Part shown: piece by piece, positions 9,593 to 17,973 of the stretch | Position numbering within the stretch: the first letter of the stretch is position 1 | Layout of the letters: every line of letters starts with the position of its first letter | DNA from: Alkalihalobacillus sp. FSL W8-0930 | GTDB lineage: Bacteria > Bacillota > Bacilli > Bacillales > Bacillaceae_D | DNA length: 64,000 nucleotides | Direction: 5' to 3' | Assembly (NCBI GenBank): GCA_037965595.1 | Contig: CP150183.1 | Coordinates: 434,001-498,000, forward strand | The notes under the pieces: generated by a model | Told to the model about the DNA's origin: nothing | The model's database searches: none | What the model saw: the letters and a program-made list of their open reading frames with translations, nothing else | Position numbers and translations under genes: made by a program

Positions 9593-10564
9593 ATGAAAAA
9601 GGTAAAAGCTATACAAGTTGGGTTAGGTGGTTTTGGCAGGTCGTGGCTGGATCTGCTGCTTGCACATCAGGAAGTAGAGATTGTTGCGGTGGTTGATCAA
9701 CAGCTGGACCGTCTAACCGAGGTTCAGTCATATCGACTGTTCACTTCTTTTGAGGAAGCGCTAAGTGAGGTCTGCGCAGACTTTGTATTAATCGTTACGC
9801 CACCTAAATCACATAAAGCATTAGCAGAGCTTGCATTAAAGGCTGGATTACATGTCATGATGGAAAAACCCCTGACAGATACAGAGGAAGAAGCAGAAGA
9901 ACTTTTAACCTTTAGTCGTTCCTTTAATCAGCACGTGATGGTCAGTCAAAATTATCGTTGGAACTCGCAAATTCAAACAGTGAAGCAGTTAATCTCAACA
10001 GGAGAGCTAGGCTTCATTGAATACGTTGATTACGATTTTAATAAGGCGACACGCTTTGGTGGCTGGAGAGATGAGTACGAGGAAATTCTCCTTCAGGATA
10101 TGGCCATTCATCACTTTGACTTGCTCCGATACGTGTTAGATGATGAAGCCGAATCAATTCAGGCTGCAAGCTTTAAGCCCTCCTGGAGCTGGTTTAAAGG
10201 GAATCCTCATGCAGATGTAGCGATCCATTTTAAAAAGGGGACACGTGTTCAATACCGGGGTAGATGGGCTGGGTTAGGAAAGAAAACGACATGGAATGGA
10301 ACCATTCGTTTTGTTGGTGAGAAGGGAGCCATCGAGCTGGTTGATGATCGTTTATTTTACTATAAAGGAGAGATAGATGAGCCGGTCGAGATGCCTCTTG
10401 TTACACTCTCAAAATCAGACCGAATGATCTCATTAGACACATTCGTTCAATCGATTAAGCACAACACTGTTCCACCTACCTCGATTGAAGATAACATAAA
10501 GAGTCTACAATTAACTTGGGCAGCTATCGAATCATCACGAACTGGCGAACGTATCAACCTCTAA
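9593..10564 (+). CDS. Gfo/Idh/MocA-family oxidoreductase
   Basis: 323-aa NAD(P)-dependent sugar or cyclitol dehydrogenase-like protein. A Rossmann nucleotide-binding motif is visible at residues 8-15 (VGLGGFGR) and the family signature MMEKPLTD near residue 92. The C-terminal half is the alpha/beta dimerisation and substrate domain. A strong ribosome binding site (GAGGGGAAGG) precedes the ATG. By context it may oxidise a sugar released by the GH106-like enzyme, but the family is too broad to name a substrate. Confidence 0.88.
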   Translation: MKKVKAIQVGLGGFGRSWLDLLLAHQEVEIVAVVDQQLDRLTEVQSYRLFTSFEEALSEVCADFVLIVTPPKSHKALAELALKAGLHVMMEKPLTDTEEEAEELLTFSRSFNQHVMVSQNYRWNSQIQTVKQLISTGELGFIEYVDYDFNKATRFGGWRDEYEEILLQDMAIHHFDLLRYVLDDEAESIQAASFKPSWSWFKGNPHADVAIHFKKGTRVQYRGRWAGLGKKTTWNGTIRFVGEKGAIELVDDRLFYYKGEIDEPVEMPLVTLSKSDRMISLDTFVQSIKHNTVPPTSIEDNIKSLQLTWAAIESSRTGERINL

Positions 10565-10570
10565 TCTCTC

Positions 10571-10604
10571 TATCTTCTGCCATTCATGCTATAGTAATAG
10601 CAGA
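10571..10604 (+). promoter_or_regulatory. Extended minus-10 promoter between inverted-repeat arms
   Basis: TGCTATAGT (10587-10595) is an extended minus-10, flanked by complementary arms ATCTTCTGC (near 10572-10580) and GCAGAAGAT (near 10600-10608). The minus-10 lies between the arms, so this may be the kinase gene's own promoter with an operator. It closely resembles the element at 3525-3574 (TGCTATAGA). Confidence 0.4.
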
Positions 10605-10629
10605 AGATGAAGAGGCGGAGGGGATGAGG

Positions 10630-11589
10630 ATGGGAAATCAGAACGGAGTCATTTCGCTCGGGGAACTGTTGGTTGATATGATTCCAATAGATCAAGAAAA
10701 TACTACTTATCAAAAAAGTCCTGGTGGTGCTCCTGCAAACGTGGCAGTAGGAGTAAGCCGTCTGGGTGTAGAGAGTTATTTTATCGGGTCTGTTGGCTCG
10801 GATCTCTTAGGAAACTTCCTGAAAAAAACACTGCAATTCTTTGGCGTGCATACGCATGGATTAAAGCAAACAACGCTTGCCAAGACACCACTTGTATTTG
10901 TGGAGCTTGCTGAGGACGGCGAGCGCAGCTTTGAATTCTTAATTGATCAAAGTGCAGATCAACTGCTTTCTGCAGATGATTTGGACGAATCACTTTTTAA
11001 GCAAGCTAAGATCTTACATATCGGCTCGATCTCAACCATTCATCAAACAAGTCGTGCTGCCACCCATAAGGCTATCCACCTTGCAAAAGAAAATGGAATG
11101 CTTGTTTCCTTTGATCCAAACATACGTCTTTCTCTTTGGCCGGACGAGCTTTCTGCGCTAGAACAAATAAAAGCTGTCCTGCTTACAAGTGATATTGTGA
11201 AGCTGTCCGAGGAGGAGCTTGAATTTCTAACAAGTGAAACTGATGAAACAGCAGCAGTGTTAAAGCTGAAGGATTATGCAATTCCCTTACTCATCATTAC
11301 AAAGGGTGAGCAAGGCTGCTCCTTTTACACCAATACTCATAAAGTAAATATTCCCGCTTTTAAAGTGAGTACAGTGGATACCACAGGTGCAGGAGACGCG
11401 TTCGTTTCAAGTGTTCTTGCCGAACTGAATCATTCAAAGGTTGCACTGCAGGAGCTTCAACCAGAGACACTCAAACAGATTGGTACGTTCGCCGCTGTCT
11501 CGGGTGCACTCACTGCCTCAACAAAAGGTGCCATGACCGCTTTGCCAACACGTGAAGAAGTGCTCGCTTTTTTGGAGCGTGAGCGATAA
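10630..11589 (+). CDS. PfkB-family carbohydrate kinase (fructokinase-like)
   Basis: 319-aa ribokinase-fold sugar kinase. It shows the N-terminal PfkB signature PGGAPANVAVGVSRLG near residues 33-48 and the C-terminal anion hole with catalytic Asp in DTTGAGDAFVSSVL near 251-264. The sequence most resembles bacillar YdjE-like fructokinases, but a 2-keto-3-deoxygluconate kinase role cannot be excluded and would fit the hexuronate genes at the other end of the window. Start: ATG 10630 lies 6 nt after GGAGGGG; ATG 10624 is too close to it. Confidence 0.85.
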   Translation: MGNQNGVISLGELLVDMIPIDQENTTYQKSPGGAPANVAVGVSRLGVESYFIGSVGSDLLGNFLKKTLQFFGVHTHGLKQTTLAKTPLVFVELAEDGERSFEFLIDQSADQLLSADDLDESLFKQAKILHIGSISTIHQTSRAATHKAIHLAKENGMLVSFDPNIRLSLWPDELSALEQIKAVLLTSDIVKLSEEELEFLTSETDETAAVLKLKDYAIPLLIITKGEQGCSFYTNTHKVNIPAFKVSTVDTTGAGDAFVSSVLAELNHSKVALQELQPETLKQIGTFAAVSGALTASTKGAMTALPTREEVLAFLERER

Positions 11590-11641
11590 AATAAAGAATG
11601 TCAGATAATTTGACAAGTGTCGTATTTTGGCGAATTTCGTA

Positions 11642-11650
11642 TGATATACT
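11642..11650 (+). promoter_or_regulatory. Extended minus-10 promoter of the codBA leader
   Basis: TGATATACT is an extended minus-10 (TGnTATACT). A TTGACA occurs at 11610-11615 but is too far away (29 bp) to be its minus-35. Transcription would start near 11657, just ahead of the structured leader. Confidence 0.5.
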
Positions 11651-11669
11651 TCCATCAAACATATAGTAA

Positions 11670-11795
11670 GCATCTCAGGGTTCCGCTCAATTTTCATACA
11701 TAAGAGGGGTCAGGTCCGGGGAAGCGGCATCTTTGATGCTTAAACTGGGAGGAAAAGTCCGGTGAAGAATCCATTGATTCTTCCCGGGCTTTTTT
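11670..11795 (+). ncRNA. Structured leader of codBA, ykkC-family riboswitch-like, with terminator
   Basis: The leader carries, in order, the ykkC-like blocks AGGGTTCCGC (near 11678), CAGGTCCGGGGAAGC (near 11711), a GCATC-TTT-GATGC hairpin, and CTGGGAGGAAAAGTCCGG (near 11745). GGGTT near 11679 can pair with AGTCC near 11756 as P1. The same 3' strand also forms a strong terminator: GTCCGG-T-GAAGAATC (11757-11771) with GATTCTTC-CCGGGC (to 11789), then six T. Aptamer and terminator are mutually exclusive, which predicts an ON switch. Known ykkC subtypes bind guanidine, ppGpp, PRPP or nucleotides; the ligand here is not assignable by eye. Confidence 0.6.
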
Positions 11796-11821
11796 GCTAA
11801 GAATGAATGGAGGAAGTAAAG

Positions 11822-13048
11822 ATGGGTAAGGATTATGTAGATCATGATTTTGCACTGGAGGCTGTAGCAGCATCGCACAGAAGAGGTTTCTGGAAAATGG
11901 CGATGCTGATGGTAGGCTTTACGTTTTTCTCAGCAAGTATGCTCGCAGGAGGGACACTCGGGCAAGGACTGACATTTTCACAATTCATTATCACCGTTCT
12001 TATCGGAAATCTTCTGCTTGGCGCATACACAGGCACGTTGTCATATATCGCTTCGAAAACAGGATTATCCACACACTTGTTAACACGATATTCATTTGGG
12101 CATCAAGGCTCTTATCTTCCTTCGTTTCTGCTTGGTATCACACAAATTGGCTGGTTTGGGGTTGGCGTTATGATGTTTGCGCTCCCCTTTCAAAAGGTTA
12201 CTGGAGTTAATATTTGGCTTGTTATTATTGTGGCGGGCATCCTAATGACTGCGACCGCCTACTTAGGCATACGCGCATTAACAATCCTTAGCTTTGTGGC
12301 TGTACCTGCCATTGCTGTTCTTGGAACCATATCAAGTACTCGAGCTGTAAGCTCAATGGGTGGGTTTGAAGAATTAATGGCCTACCAGCCACTGGAAACA
12401 ATTGGGATTGCTGCTGCCATTTCGATTTGTCTCGGCTCCTTTATTAGTGGCGGAACACTGACACCAGACTTTGCACGATTTGCTAAAACTAAAAAGATCG
12501 CCGTGTCGACCACACTGCTTGCCTTCTTCCTTGGAAACTCCTTAATGTTTTTATTTGGAGCGATAGGAGCCATTTCAACAGGACAAGCAGATATTTCAGA
12601 AGTGATGTTCACGCAGGGACTTATCATACCCGCACTCATCATCTTAGGTCTTAACATTTGGACCACTAACGATAATGCGTTATATGCATCAGGACTTGGC
12701 TTTGCAAATATTACAAAGCTACCTAAAAAGATACTTGTGATTTTTAACGGCATGCTCGGTACATTACTAGCTATGTGGTTGTACAACAACTTCATGAGCT
12801 GGCTAAACTTTTTAAATTTAACCTTACCTCCAATTGGAGCCATCCTCATCGTTGACTATCTTATTCGGAGCAAAGGTCAGAATGGAAAGCTTGAGGAGAG
12901 CTCTGTCCCTGTTCGTTATCAGGCCATTGTTGCTTGGTTCATTGGGTTACTATGCGCCTTATTCATACCAGGCATCCCGCCGCTCAACTCGCTACTCGGG
13001 GCCGGTATTAGTTATGTAGTTATTAGCAAGCTAACAGAGAAGAAATAA
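11822..13048 (+). CDS. codB: Cytosine permease (CodB-like, NCS1 family)
   Basis: 408-aa NCS1-family transporter with about twelve membrane segments. The start ATG 11822 has GGAGGA 7 nt upstream and follows the leader terminator. Identity as a cytosine rather than a hydantoin or purine permease rests on general NCS1 features (FISGGTLTPDFARFAK, TTNDNALYASGLG) plus tight linkage with an unmistakable codA 24 nt downstream. It would import cytosine with a cation. Confidence 0.9.
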   Translation: MGKDYVDHDFALEAVAASHRRGFWKMAMLMVGFTFFSASMLAGGTLGQGLTFSQFIITVLIGNLLLGAYTGTLSYIASKTGLSTHLLTRYSFGHQGSYLPSFLLGITQIGWFGVGVMMFALPFQKVTGVNIWLVIIVAGILMTATAYLGIRALTILSFVAVPAIAVLGTISSTRAVSSMGGFEELMAYQPLETIGIAAAISICLGSFISGGTLTPDFARFAKTKKIAVSTTLLAFFLGNSLMFLFGAIGAISTGQADISEVMFTQGLIIPALIILGLNIWTTNDNALYASGLGFANITKLPKKILVIFNGMLGTLLAMWLYNNFMSWLNFLNLTLPPIGAILIVDYLIRSKGQNGKLEESSVPVRYQAIVAWFIGLLCALFIPGIPPLNSLLGAGISYVVISKLTEKK

Positions 13049-13072
13049 ACCAAACAGAGAGAGGGACCAGAG

Positions 13073-14326
13073 ATGATTATTAAAAATGCAACCTTACGAG
13101 ATCGCGAAGGTAAATGGGATCTACTTATAAGTGACAAGGCAATCGAAAAAATCGATCGTCGTATTGAGGTGGAAGGAGAGGATGTACTAGATGCAGGTGG
13201 AAATATGGTCCTTCCGCCATTTATTGAGCCTCATATCCATCTAGATTCAACGATGACAGCTGGAGATCCAAATTGGAACCAGTCCGGAACTCTCTTCGAA
13301 GGCATTCAACGCTGGACCGAACGAAAAGAAAAGTTAACGCATGAAGACGTTAAACAGCGTGCGAAGAAAGCATTGACGTGGCAAGCTGCACAGGGAATTC
13401 AATTTGTACGCACACACGTTGATACAACAGACGAAAACCTAACAGCGTTTAAAGCACTTCTTGAAGTAAAAGAAGAAATGAAGCATTTAGTAGATGTACA
13501 GCTCGTAGCCTTTCCACAAGAAGGCATTCTCTCTTATCCAAAAGGAAAAGAACTTCTTGAAGAAGCTATTCAACTAGGGGCTGATGTGGTTGGTGGTATT
13601 CCTCACTTTGAAATGACAAGAGAAATGGGTGTCGAGAGCATCAATATTTCCTTTGCCCTAGCCGAAAAATATGGCAAGCTCTTAGATTTCCATTGTGATG
13701 AAATCGATGATGAACAATCTCGTTTTGTAGAAGTAGTCGCAGCAAAAGCCTACCAAACAGGTCTGGGCTCTAAAGTCACAGCTTCACACACAACAGCGAT
13801 GCACTCTTACAATAACGCCTATGTCGCTAAACTCATGCGTGTATTCAAGATGGCAGACCTAAACTTCGTCGCCAATCCACTAGTCAACACGCATCTTCAA
13901 GGACGCTTCGACAGCTATCCAAAGCGCCGCGGCATTACAAGAGTAAAAGAACTTCAAGAAGCAGGACTCAACGTCTCCTTTGGACACGATGACATCTTTG
14001 ATCCATGGTATCCACTTGGAACAGGCAATATGCTGCAGGTTCTGCACATGGGCCTACATGTCACACACCTAATGGGATACGATCAAATTAAACAATCCAT
14101 TGATTTCATCACAACCAACAGTGCCAAAGTACTCAACATCCAAGACCAATACGGAATCGAAGAAGGCAAACCAGCAAACCTCATCATCATGGGTGCACCA
14201 GACGAATTCACGATGATTAGACAGCAAGCGCCTGTCCTCTACTCCGTACGAGCAGGAAAAATCATCGCCCAAACAAAACCAGCAGATAGAATGGTTGATG
14301 GGGACGAAGTAGAATTTACGATATAA
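13073..14326 (+). CDS. codA: Cytosine deaminase
   Basis: 417-aa metal-dependent amidohydrolase closely matching Escherichia coli CodA as remembered. It deaminates cytosine to uracil, which uracil phosphoribosyltransferase then salvages. Diagnostic motifs are in place: metal site EPHIHLD near residue 57, [25 protein letters not shown] near 206, [12 protein letters not shown], and [10 protein letters not shown] with the catalytic Asp near 302. Full length, no frameshift. A ribosome binding site (GAGAGAGGG) precedes the ATG and it is in an operon with codB under the structured leader. Confidence 0.96.
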   Translation: MIIKNATLRDREGKWDLLISDKAIEKIDRRIEVEGEDVLDAGGNMVLPPFIEPHIHLDSTMTAGDPNWNQSGTLFEGIQRWTERKEKLTHEDVKQRAKKALTWQAAQGIQFVRTHVDTTDENLTAFKALLEVKEEMKHLVDVQLVAFPQEGILSYPKGKELLEEAIQLGADVVGGIPHFEMTREMGVESINISFALAEKYGKLLDFHCDEIDDEQSRFVEVVAAKAYQTGLGSKVTASHTTAMHSYNNAYVAKLMRVFKMADLNFVANPLVNTHLQGRFDSYPKRRGITRVKELQEAGLNVSFGHDDIFDPWYPLGTGNMLQVLHMGLHVTHLMGYDQIKQSIDFITTNSAKVLNIQDQYGIEEGKPANLIIMGAPDEFTMIRQQAPVLYSVRAGKIIAQTKPADRMVDGDEVEFTI

Positions 14327-14332
14327 GATGTG

Positions 14333-14358
14333 AAGATCGCCCTTGGCGATCTTTTTTT
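14333..14358 (+). terminator. Rho-independent terminator of codBA
   Basis: AAGATCGCC (14333-14341), loop CTT, GGCGATCTT (14345-14353), then a T run. Strong terminator 7 nt after the codA stop. Confidence 0.9.
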
Positions 14359-14407
14359 GTTGTGGTGGCGGGGAGGAGAGTGCGCGGGGATGAGGGTGCG
14401 GAGCGGA

Positions 14408-14686
14408 ATGCGCAAAAAAGCGGGGTCCATGCTCAAAAAAAGCTAAGGTGCGCAAAAAAGCAGGGTGCATGCTCAAAAAAAGTTAAGATGCGTAAAAAAG
14501 CAGGGTGCATGCTCAAAAAAAGCTAAGGTGCGCAAAAAAGCAGGGTGCATGCTCAAAAAAAGTTAAGATGCGCAAAAAAGCGGGGTGCATGCTCAAAAAA
14601 AGCTAGAATGCGCAAAAAAGCAGGGTCCATGCTCAAAAAAAGTTAAGATGCGCAAACCCCCGCAGCACCCGCTCAAAAAAACTACA
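14408..14686 (+). repeat. 40-bp tandem repeat with phased A-tracts, about 7 units
   Basis: CGCAAAAAAG recurs at exactly 40-bp steps (14411, 14451, 14491, 14531, 14571, 14611), and a decayed seventh unit starts at 14651. Each unit has two A-tracts, one A6 after TGCGC and one A7 after TGCTC, about 20 bp apart, so A-tracts occur roughly every two helical turns along ~280 bp. Units differ by a few substitutions (GCTAAGG versus GTTAAGA alternate). The period is not a multiple of three, so it is not a coding repeat. It fills most of the 529-bp gap between codA and the two-component system. Confidence 0.92.
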
Positions 14687-14741
14687 TGCATAAATAAACT
14701 CAAGCCCTCCTCCTCACCTAATACGGCACAATTCCCAATCA

Positions 14742-14819
14742 TTCTTAAACTCTCCAGCGATTTCTTAAGAATTTCTTCAGTTTTTCAGTACTGGAAACTT
14801 CAGATATGGGGGGTACAAT
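14742..14819 (+). promoter_or_regulatory. Candidate promoter and direct repeats upstream of two-component system
   Basis: TTCTTAA occurs at 14742-14748 and 14762-14768 (20 bp apart) with a related TTCTTCA at 14773-14779; direct repeats near this spacing are usual for OmpR-family regulators. A minus-10 TACAAT (14814-14819) with a weak minus-35 CTGGAA (14791-14796, 17-bp spacer) follows. The system may autoregulate. Confidence 0.4.
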
Positions 14820-14855
14820 AGGACTATGAAGAACAGGTTGAGCGGAGGTTAGACA

Positions 14856-15563
14856 ATGGCAGATTACACAGTCATGGTTGTGGATGATGACAAAGATATT
14901 CGTGACGGCATTGATATCTATTTAAAGAATGATGGATACCGGGTGCTCCAGGCGGAAAATGGGCGAGAGGCACTAAATCTACTTGAAATGAATGAGGTTC
15001 ATCTTCTTATTTTAGATATCATGATGCCCGAGATGAATGGAATTGAGGCTACATTTAAAATAAGGCAGGAACGAAATATACCGATTATTATGTTGAGTGC
15101 GAAGTCTGAGGAAACAGACAAGATTCACGGTCTATCGATTGGCGCGGACGATTATATCACAAAGCCATTTCATCCAATGGAGCTGATGGCACGGGTGAAA
15201 TCGCAAATGAGAAGATATACACAGCTTGGCACGTATGAAAAAAAGGATACAGTTATAAGAGTAGACGGACTGACCCTTGATCAAGAAGCAAAGTGTGTCC
15301 AACTTGATGGGGTTACGATCAAGTTGACTCCTATTGAATATCGCATAACTGAGCTACTTATGAGACATCTTGGACGTGTGTTTTCGATTCATGAAATCTA
15401 CGAGAGAGTGTGGAATGAACCTGCTTATAACTCTGAAAATATCGTTGCTGTTCATATACGCAAGATCAGAGAGAAAGTCGAAGTCGATCCTAAAAATCCT
15501 CGTTATGTAAAAGTAGTTTGGGGCGTAGGCTATCTGATTGAAAAGGAGGCGAATCGATCATGA
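14856..15563 (+). CDS. OmpR/PhoB-family response regulator
   Basis: 235-aa two-domain response regulator. The receiver domain has the acidic pocket VVDDDKD near residues 8-14, phospho-acceptor Asp54 in LLILDIMMPEMNG, and Lys near 103 (ITKPFHP). The C-terminal winged helix (IEYRITELLMRHLGRVFS ... VHIRKIREKVE) is of the PhoB class. Its last bases overlap the kinase start by 4 bp (ATGA), so the pair is translationally coupled. It most resembles VanR-like regulators of Firmicutes; the stimulus is unknown. Confidence 0.94.
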   Translation: MADYTVMVVDDDKDIRDGIDIYLKNDGYRVLQAENGREALNLLEMNEVHLLILDIMMPEMNGIEATFKIRQERNIPIIMLSAKSEETDKIHGLSIGADDYITKPFHPMELMARVKSQMRRYTQLGTYEKKDTVIRVDGLTLDQEAKCVQLDGVTIKLTPIEYRITELLMRHLGRVFSIHEIYERVWNEPAYNSENIVAVHIRKIREKVEVDPKNPRYVKVVWGVGYLIEKEANRS

Positions 15564-17101
15564 GAGAGCATTTTGGAAAAACGATTAGTTGGAGTTTGTT
15601 GTTGGGAATTGCGCTTGTGGGTGTGTTCAGTCTGTTAAACAATATTGGCGACATAGGATCTCTTGTATATGCTGTATTTAATTTTATGGATTTTACGACT
15701 CCTTTAATCATAGTACTTGGAGTCGCAGCAATCTTCTTTTTAGCTACTTCCTTTAAGCTTGACCTTGACTGGTTTGAAGATAATTCCATGAGGGGAAATT
15801 ATAAAAAAATTTCTCTTGATGTTCGTTTAATCATTTTAGCAGTAACATTGATGTTCGACTTTTTCTTTTTCTTAGGAGCAGGTTTGGATTCCTTTAGTAG
15901 TCTAAATTATATCGATATGGGCTTCTTTATCATCTTCGCCCTCTACATCTTTTTCATCTGGCTCGCACTTCACCAAATAGTATGGCTTTATCTTGAGATT
16001 AACGATAGCACTTATTTAATCGAGGGATTAAAACAAGGAGTTGTTCTAAGAACGTATCGAACCATTCGCGACGCTTTCTCAAATATAACTTTGTTGTTTA
16101 AGTTACTCGTTTTTATACTTGTTATTTTTGTATGGGGAATTGGTTCGATATTCTTAGCCATTGCTCCGAGCGATACATCAGCAATCCTGTTTATATTGTG
16201 TACGTTATTCGTAGGCATACCAACCCTCATACTCTTCCTACTAAGACTCGGCTACCTTAACCAGGTCATCAAACAAACCGAGCAGCTCACAAACGGAACG
16301 CTTCGTGCACCTTTAGAGATAAAAGGGCATTCATTTATCACCACTCATGCTAAACATATCAATCAGCTGCGTGAAGGCATTTCAACCTCAATGAATGAGC
16401 AGGCAAAAAGTGAACGGATGAAGACAGAGCTTATTACAAATGTCAGTCACGACTTACGAACTCCGTTAACATCAATTATTACGTACACGGATCTACTGAA
16501 AAACCCTGACTTACCAACAGAGGAGAGACAATCGTATGTGGACGTTCTTGCGAGAAAGTCTGAGCGATTAAAAGTTCTTATTGACGATTTGTTCGATGTG
16601 TCAAAAATGGCAAGTGGTCAAATTGAGTTAAAGAAAGCTAATATTGAGTTGAAGCAGCTGATTCAACAAGCGATTGTCGAGCATCAGGAAGCTTTCGATC
16701 AGGAGCAGTTAGATTTGCGCTTGAACATGCCGGATGACGAGTTGTTTGTGTATGTAGATGGGCAGAAATGCTGGCGTATGCTCGATAATCTTTTATTGAA
16801 TGTCTCAAAGTATTCGCAACCGGGTACGCGTGTATATTTAACAGTAACGGAACAAGACGAACAAGTAGACATTGTGATCAAAAACATCTCGCGCTTTGAA
16901 CTAAGTGAGAATCCTGAGGAATTATTTGAGCGCTTTAAGCGTGCTGATGAAGCTCGTCACACAGAAGGATCAGGACTCGGCCTGGCTATTGCGCAATCCA
17001 TTGCTGAACTACATGGTGGTCAATTAAATCTGGACATTGATGGTGATTTGTTTAAAGTAACCATTCATCTAAATAACCAAAGAGAGCTTCGTTCTAACTG
17101 A
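15560..17101 (+). CDS. Sensor histidine kinase with six-segment membrane input domain
   Basis: 513-aa kinase. The N-terminal ~240 residues contain about six hydrophobic segments with short loops and no sizeable extracellular domain, so it probably senses membrane state or a membrane partner. The H-box with phospho-accepting His near residue 297 reads ITNVSHDLRTPLTSI; N-box DNLLLNVSKYS and G-box GSGLGLAIAQS are intact. It partners the overlapping response regulator. No obvious target operon is adjacent downstream on the same transcript, since a terminator overlaps its stop codon. Confidence 0.92.
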   Translation: MREHFGKTISWSLLLGIALVGVFSLLNNIGDIGSLVYAVFNFMDFTTPLIIVLGVAAIFFLATSFKLDLDWFEDNSMRGNYKKISLDVRLIILAVTLMFDFFFFLGAGLDSFSSLNYIDMGFFIIFALYIFFIWLALHQIVWLYLEINDSTYLIEGLKQGVVLRTYRTIRDAFSNITLLFKLLVFILVIFVWGIGSIFLAIAPSDTSAILFILCTLFVGIPTLILFLLRLGYLNQVIKQTEQLTNGTLRAPLEIKGHSFITTHAKHINQLREGISTSMNEQAKSERMKTELITNVSHDLRTPLTSIITYTDLLKNPDLPTEERQSYVDVLARKSERLKVLIDDLFDVSKMASGQIELKKANIELKQLIQQAIVEHQEAFDQEQLDLRLNMPDDELFVYVDGQKCWRMLDNLLLNVSKYSQPGTRVYLTVTEQDEQVDIVIKNISRFELSENPEELFERFKRADEARHTEGSGLGLAIAQSIAELHGGQLNLDIDGDLFKVTIHLNNQRELRSN

Positions 17102-17115
17102 ACGGAGTTTTTTTT
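17087..17115 (+). terminator. Terminator overlapping the histidine kinase stop codon
   Basis: CTTCGTTC (17087-17094), loop TAACT, GAACGGAG (17100-17107), then eight T. The kinase stop codon lies at the loop/stem junction. Confidence 0.8.
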
Positions 17116-17188
17116 CTGTGACATTTGCGAAACGCAAAGAGCCTCAGTTCGTAGAAATAAGTGAGATATTGTTAAAGATGGGGATTGT

Positions 17189-17380
17189 ATGAAGTGTGGA
17201 AAGTGCGGAACTGAAACAATTGAATGTCATGTAGATCAAGGGTTATCAGGATTTATCGTTAAAAATCCTGAGGGAGCAAAGCTATTTACTAACAGCAAAC
17301 TCTCAGTAATTAAGCCCATCGTTTGTATACGCTGTGGATACACTGAATGGTATGCTGAAACGCCTGAAAAACTTTTATAG
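17189..17380 (+). CDS. Small zinc-ribbon protein
   Basis: 63-aa protein with CGKC at residues 3-6 and CIRC near 46-49, the spacing of a small zinc ribbon. The C-terminus reads RCGYTEWYAETPEKLL. GGGGA stands 7 nt before the ATG. Possibly a nucleic-acid-binding or assembly factor; no function can be named. It precedes the MepB-like gene by only 17 nt, so the two are probably co-transcribed. Confidence 0.7.
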   Translation: MKCGKCGTETIECHVDQGLSGFIVKNPEGAKLFTNSKLSVIKPIVCIRCGYTEWYAETPEKLL

Positions 17381-17397
17381 AAAGAGAGTGTTTGTAC

Positions 17398-17889
17398 ATG
17401 CATTCAGAGTTACTTATTCGGGCCATTCTTCAAGAGAATTATACATTAGAAAATCTTATAAAAGAGAATAGTAACAAAGACTATGAAGGCTTTTCTGTAC
17501 GTATTGATGGTGTTGCTTTTCGGAGTCGCCTTGCAAAAGCTACTCCGAAAAAGAAAGGGTACTTTGTAGCTGTCTGGTTAAAAGACAATCAAGGAATAAA
17601 TCAAGCTTATTCAGAAGATCAAACCCCTGACAAGACCATTATCTCAGTTATCGATGAGACACTTCACATGAAAGGACAATTTGTCTTTCCGAAAGAGGAA
17701 ATGATAAAACGAGGGATCATCAAAACGGAAAGTCAAAAAGGAAAAATGGCTTTTAGAGTCTATCCAGATTGGGTCACAGGATTAAATGCTACCGCTAAGA
17801 AAACGCAGGATTGGCAAAGCCTATACTTCATAGACTTATCAGATCATCAACCAGTAAAAGAGATTGAGCTATTATATTTTCACAAATAA
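17398..17889 (+). CDS. MepB-family protein
   Basis: 163-aa protein matching the MepB family (named after Staphylococcus aureus mepB in the mepRAB multidrug locus; biochemical role unknown). Typical features are GYFVAVWLKDNQGINQAY near 56-73, a KGQFVFPKEEMIKRGI block, and KMAFRVYPDW. ATG 17398 is preferred over the in-frame TTG 17392 because it is better spaced from GAGAG. It sits directly upstream of an MFS efflux-type transporter, echoing the family's usual efflux-pump context. Confidence 0.75.
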   Translation: MHSELLIRAILQENYTLENLIKENSNKDYEGFSVRIDGVAFRSRLAKATPKKKGYFVAVWLKDNQGINQAYSEDQTPDKTIISVIDETLHMKGQFVFPKEEMIKRGIIKTESQKGKMAFRVYPDWVTGLNATAKKTQDWQSLYFIDLSDHQPVKEIELLYFHK

Positions 17890-17903
17890 TCCAAAAGAAA
17901 ATC

Positions 17904-17953
17904 TTGTAAAGTGACAACCTTGTCGTTTATAATAACGACAAGGTTGTCACTTT
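17904..17953 (+). promoter_or_regulatory. Promoter embedded in a 46-bp perfect palindrome (TetR operator pair)
   Basis: A 20-bp arm (17908-17927) is perfectly repeated in inverse at 17934-17953, and the 6-nt centre (17928-17933) is TATAAT. With TTGTAA at 17904-17909 (18-bp spacer) this is a promoter whose minus-10 is the loop of the palindrome. Each arm contains its own 12-bp palindrome, GACAACCTTGTC and GACAAGGTTGTC, with centres 24 bp apart. Likely paired operators for the TetR regulator encoded two genes downstream. Confidence 0.75.
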
Positions 17954-17973
17954 TGTTTTCTGGAGGGATTTAG

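Noticed and set aside
11610-11650. TTGACA ... TATACT promoter for codBA
   Set aside because: Spacer of 29 bp is too long; the extended minus-10 alone is the better reading.
11700-11760. PyrR-binding attenuator in the codBA leader
   Set aside because: GTCCGGGGAAGC resembles the PyrR loop, but the closing base pairs of the hexaloop hairpin do not form, and the flanking blocks fit the ykkC pattern better. Not fully excluded.
12382-12849. 155-aa minus-strand frame inside codB
   Set aside because: Antisense shadow of a transmembrane coding region.
14069-14476. Long minus-strand open frame running from codA into the 40-bp repeat array
   Set aside because: It is the antisense of codA plus the repeat; the 40-bp period shifts frame in each unit, and no ribosome binding site is present.
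14408-14686. Tandem repeats as a possible CRISPR array
   Set aside because: There are no unique spacers; the whole 40-bp unit repeats head to tail, and no cas genes are present.
14585-14821. 78-aa plus-strand frame downstream of codA
   Set aside because: Begins inside the tandem repeat and runs through the two-component promoter; composition is not protein-like.
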